Positions 60,482-64,000 of a stretch of DNA of 64,000 nucleotides are shown one piece after another. Source of the DNA: Collybiopsis luxurians FD-317 M1 (Eukaryota; Basidiomycota; Agaricomycetes; Agaricales; Omphalotaceae); the NCBI GenBank assembly GCA_000827265.1, contig KN834791.1, positions 345,445 to 409,444 on the forward strand, given 5' to 3'. Below the pieces are notes generated by a model. The model made no database searches. It had not been told where the DNA came from and saw only the letters and a list, made by a program, of their open reading frames with translations. The first letter of the stretch is position 1. The number at the start of each line of letters is the position of its first letter. Position numbers and translations under genes: made by a program.

Positions 60482-61762
60482 ATGTCTCTCGAAGGACTAC
60501 AAGGGAATCGAACACTTAATATTCTTCATAAAGCCGAACAAGGGGGATATGGAATCTTAGCTCAAGTTTGGTTCGTACTTCGTTCGTGTTCCTTTTTGCC
60601 TCATGCTATCACATTAAATCCATTCCTGATTGGTTCCATATCTGGTGGGCCGAACTGACACTTACAACCCAAACCCAACGCAGTTACGATGCCCAATCAG
60701 TGATAGCTCTTGTTCGTTCCGCAGAGCGAATGAGAAGCCCTGCCATGATTATGCTTTTTCCTGTCACGCTACAGTATGGCAAGGGTCCATTTCTGCAGTT
60801 TTGTTTGAATGCGTGAGGCTATTTCTCTATCGATCTCATACAACAGATGCCAATTGTGCCGTGAATGTGTGATACACAGAGCACACCAGGCATCAGTACC
60901 TATCGCGGTTCATCTAGATCATGCCACGGATCCAGAACACCTCGAACTTGCGTTGGGATTGGCAGAAAACGGAATAGTGTTCGATAGCATCATGGTGGAT
61001 GCCAGTCACGCTGAGGTGAGTTTCAGTTCTATCTCTATTCAGTCAACCTTAAATCAGACAGACAGACGAAGAGAATATATCTATTGCCCGACCGTACGTC
61101 GACCGCGCGCGCAAGTATGGAATCGCGGTGGAAGTTGAGTTGGGGAGACTTGAAGGAGGCGAGGCGGGGCTAAGGATGATATCAGATGCCAAACTGACGA
61201 GCCCTGCGAAAGGTGCTATGTTCATGAGTGGGTGAGTACCTTGTACTCGCGTAAATTTTCATTTTCCCGGCTTCAGCCTGACTGACCCTGTATGTAGGAC
61301 TGGTGCAGTCATTCTAGCACCGAGTATTGGGAATCTGCATGGATTGTATCTGAAGCCGCCCAGTTTTCGACAGGACATGTCTGTGTACATTTTATCCATC
61401 TGCTTACACCGCTTACGTCCTGCCTAGCATTCGAGATCTACGCAGCACCTTTAAAGGTCAAGGGATCCTACTATGTCTCCATGGGACGGACGGACTCCCA
61501 GATGAGCTGTTCAAAGAGTGCATCGCTAATGGTATAAGTAAAGTACGTCGGGACGTGTACGTGTAGATGCTCAGAAGATTAACTGACAGTTCTCCAGTTT
61601 AACATCAACTCATGGGCCAGAGACCCATACCTGGAGACTTTCACAGCCAGTATACAAAGTAAACCGTTCCCCGATGCGATCGAAGAAGCGACAGAAGTGT
61701 TTGCAAAGTCGTGTGATAGATTTATGGAGCTATTTGGGTCGAAAGGCAAAGCAGAGCAGTAG
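60482..61762 (+). CDS. Class II ketose-bisphosphate aldolase-like protein
   Basis: The ATG at 60482 opens MSLEGLQGNRTLNILHKAEQ then GGYGILAQV, joined across an intron to CYDAQSVIALVRSAERMRSP and AMIMLFPVTLQYGKG. Further exons give VPIAVHLDHATDPEHLELAL (zinc His in HLDHA), FDSIMVDASHAE, then ISIARPYVDRARKYGIAVEV and ELGRLEGGE, SIGNLHGLYLKPP (second metal His), LLCLHGTDGLPDELFKECIA and GISKFNINSWARDPYL to the stop at 61762. The zinc-dependent class II aldolases cleave fructose- or tagatose-1,6-bisphosphate. The motif reads LHGTDG where typical enzymes have LHGGSG, so the substrate may differ from the glycolytic one; this looks like an accessory fungal paralog. The intron between SHAE and TDEEN depends on one of several adjacent AG acceptors. 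Confidence 0.88.
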
Positions 61763-62049
61763 CAAGAGCTTGATATGACGTTCTTGTATAGAATTACTGG
61801 TGTAGTATAAGAGAAAGCGGTGAAAAAGCAGTGAACACAGATTGAGATTGGTTGATGGGATGACATTCAAGGGGCCATCAATTCGGAGACGCGAACCTGC
61901 ATGGCGGCGGTGTCTGATCACCTCTTGTTCTCTACCATCTCTTTAAAAGCCAAAGCCTTCACTGGCAGAAGTTTTAAATTTCTTCTGCTTGTCCATCCTT
62001 CTTTAATCAAACACATCGCTCGCTGGATTGCTGAAATACTGCATACTAC
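61763..62049. other. Intergenic stretch
   Basis: This lies between the aldolase stop and the start of the second calmodulin gene. An upstream ATG at 61901 is not needed for the model. Nothing else is seen. Confidence 0.5.
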
Positions 62050-63056
62050 ATGGCTAGTGACCAGTTGGCAAGTGCTTCTGATTTTAGATGGTCGAATGCA
62101 GGCTGATCATCGTTTGTTTTCTTGTAGACGGAAGGCAAGTGGGGCTTCAACGAGGTGTTGATCTGATCTGCTCATCGGCGGTCTCTGTAGAACAAATCAA
62201 CGGTGAGATCCAAGCGGGTTGTACGACTCTCTGATTCGATTCCCATCCTTAGAATTCAAGGAAGCATTTTCCTTGTTCGACAAGGGTCAGTTTTGACTGC
62301 CAAATTGCCGTCTGCGTTCATTCATCATGCCTCTCATCCAGATGGCGACGGCACCATCACAACTCTCGAGCTCGGGACCGTCATGCGGTCTCTGGGCCAA
62401 AATCCCACTGACGCCGAGTTGCAGGATATGATTAATGAGGTGGGTGCATCATTCGATGAGTTGTCACACCCGGAAACTTATTGGAGCCGTGAAAGGTCGA
62501 TGCTGACGGGAATGGAACTATCGGTGAGAAGTTCTCTTTTATGTCAGCCCTTTGGAGGCACGCTGATCTCGGTGTAGATTTTTCCGAGTTCTTGTCGATG
62601 ATGGCGAAAAAGTTTAGGGATACGGATAGTGAGGAGGAGATTAGGCAGGCTTTTCAGGTTTTCGGTGAGTCTTGAATGAGTATTGAGCGCGAAATGTTTG
62701 GAGATCAAACTACCGCGAACAGATAAAGACGGAAACGGGTTCATTAGTGCCAAGGAATTAAAGGCGGTTATGGAGAGTTTAGGTACGTGAATTGATGAAC
62801 AGAAAGACGAGGATCTCTGGTTGAATCGTGTCTGCAGGCGAGAAACTGAGTGATAAGGAGGTAGATGCTATGATCAAGGAAGCAGATGAGGACGGCGACG
62901 GGGGAATCAGCTACAGAGGTTTGTATTCATCAACACTGTTCCCTGTATGTGTAGCTGATCGATATTCGTGACAGAGTTCGTCAATGTTTGTGATACTTCT
63001 CTCATACCCTCTCGCCGATGCTGACTGACTTTTTCTAGATGATGCTCACCAAGTAA
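62050..63056 (+). CDS. Second calmodulin gene, diverged paralog
   Basis: Eleven exons (62050-62067, 62128-62134, 62191-62202, 62253-62285, 62342-62439, 62496-62523, 62578-62664, 62723-62782, 62838-62918, 62975-62985, 63039-63056) sum to 453 nt, giving 150 aa. The order is [23 protein letters not shown], then EF-hand loops [36 protein letters not shown] and [12 protein letters not shown], ending MMLTK. All loop ligands at positions 1, 3, 5 and 12 are acceptable. Exon sizes from exon 2 on equal those of the first copy, so the two arose by duplication. Introns 1 and 2, flanking the 7-nt exon, both begin with GC. Divergence is concentrated in the C-lobe (for example REFVNMM for EEFVKMM), so it may serve special targets. 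Confidence 0.93.
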
Positions 63057-63403
63057 ACACGCGTTCGCCGCCTGTCTATTGGCGTCCTTCATGTACGGTA
63101 TCTTTACTGGAATTTGTACTACGATCTAGTGTTTCCGGAGGCCATATTATCTCGTTGAATATATTCCAGCAACGCTGTGACTATCAGGGAGATTCTTCAC
63201 CCACATCGTAAGACCGAGACCGACGATAACGTTGGTTGGGATGCGGGTAGTAGGTACGGGTTTCGCGGTATCAGGAGGGTTGCCAGCTTCTCGCACCCAC
63301 GGTCACATGAAGGGCGATTGATGACTCACTACGACGCGCTGGAGGCGATGACTGCCAGCCTTGCCTTCGACCCAATTCTTGATCTCAAACCCTCATCGCA
63401 GCC
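63057..63403. other. Intergenic stretch
   Basis: This is the 3' flank of the calmodulin paralog and the upstream region of the next gene. Nothing else is recognised. Confidence 0.6.
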
Positions 63404-64000
63404 ATGGAGAACGACGAACTTGCAGAATTCAATGGCATTAAACCTAATTATCTCTTAAAGGAAGGCGAAGCGAAGGAGGTTCAGTCCAAAACTAGGTACC
63501 GAATTTTCCTCATTCTTTTCCTGGTCATCCAGTGAGGTGTATTTCGCCAGCGATGTGAAATATGATGTGAAGCGCACCTCTGATCACTTCTACTGGTGAG
63601 CCTTGCGCAATTTCTTCAGAAATCATACAATGTGCTCACAGTATCGCAAAGTACTTGTCCGGTATGTTACTCAAGTCTTAGCACGAAGTCCGGTCATCTT
63701 ACTCTGTTCTTACACTAAAAGGCTTGGAGAAACCAGGTCAGTCCTCGGCGTTCCCATAGTTGTGTGTGTCTTACGCGGCCATCTAGTCTGGTGTACCAGT
63801 TAACGCACGTTCATGCAAACATCTACTTTCTCTTCTCGGTGAAGCGTATGAAGAAGCTCGTCTCGAAGCGAAGAATCCTGGGGGACCTCCTCCGAAAGGG
63901 TTGCCTGTCCGCAAATCTAAAAGCAAAGTCACTGGACGGGTACCAGAGGTGTCAAAGCTGGTTTCCACGACCACGAAGAAGGAAGAAGCCGATGACAGAA
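63404..64000 (+). CDS. SWIM-type zinc-finger protein (3' end outside window)
   Basis: The ATG at 63404 starts MENDELAEFNGIKPNYLLKE then GEAKEVQSKT. After an intron (about 63496-63531) the chain continues SEVYFASDVKYDVKRTSDHF, then YCTCPAWRNQ and, further on, NARSCKHLLSLLGEAYEEAR, KNPGGPPPKGLPVRKSKS and a basic end that runs off the window. The CTCP...CKH spacing (C-x-C, C-x-H) is that of a SWIM zinc finger. Mushroom genes of this pattern are often annotated with DNA-ligase-like domains downstream, but that part is not in the window. One join between RNQ and NARSCKH is not resolved. Confidence 0.6.

Overview
The window is nuclear DNA from a filamentous basidiomycete, most likely an Agaricomycete. 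The evidence is dense protein-coding genes on both strands, introns of about 45-70 nt in almost every gene, fungal families (GH12, CFEM, PTR2 and FSH1 families, a PriA-like protein, an F-box protein), and a 7TM protein and a TM/WD40 protein of types typical of mushroom-forming fungi. No CRISPR, bacterial operon, rRNA or convincing tRNA was found. I joined exons by hand. For ten genes the joined exons (HyuB-like, VIT/VWA, F-box, Kin4-like, CFEM, PriA-like, RAX1-like, NDUFA2, the 55-kb kinase, both calmodulins and the ADP-ribosyltransferase) sum to an exact multiple of three, so those models are firm.

Layout: 0-8 kb holds a TM+WD40 protein, a coiled-coil protein and an F-box protein. 8-18 kb holds a VIT/VWA protein, a stand-alone hydantoinase-B/5-oxoprolinase half and an acyl-CoA oxidase. 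18-25 kb is gene-poor, with an FAD monooxygenase, an unknown protein and a decayed direct repeat around it. 25.6-27.2 kb holds a predicted ADP-ribosyltransferase fused to a hemopexin-like propeller. 27.8-31.7 kb is a Kin4-like kinase. 32-41 kb holds two inverted GH12 glycosidase genes flanking an FSH1-type hydrolase, then a GPI-anchored CFEM protein. 41-46.5 kb holds a decayed PriA-like copy and an intact PriA-like gene with six repeat modules. 47-57 kb holds a peptide transporter, NDUFA2 divergent from a RAX1-like RGS protein, and a second kinase. 57-64 kb holds a 7TM protein, two calmodulin genes with a class II aldolase between them, and the start of a SWIM-type zinc-finger gene.

These genes do not form one pathway. 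Local themes are a secretome block (GH12 x2, CFEM, PriA-like) at 32-46.5 kb and a calmodulin pair at 59-63 kb. The observations most worth follow-up are the ADP-ribosyltransferase/hemopexin fusion, the two calmodulin genes with identical 11-exon architecture including 7-, 11- and 12-nt exons, the unusual number of GC-AG introns (seven), and the modular duplication inside the PriA-like gene.
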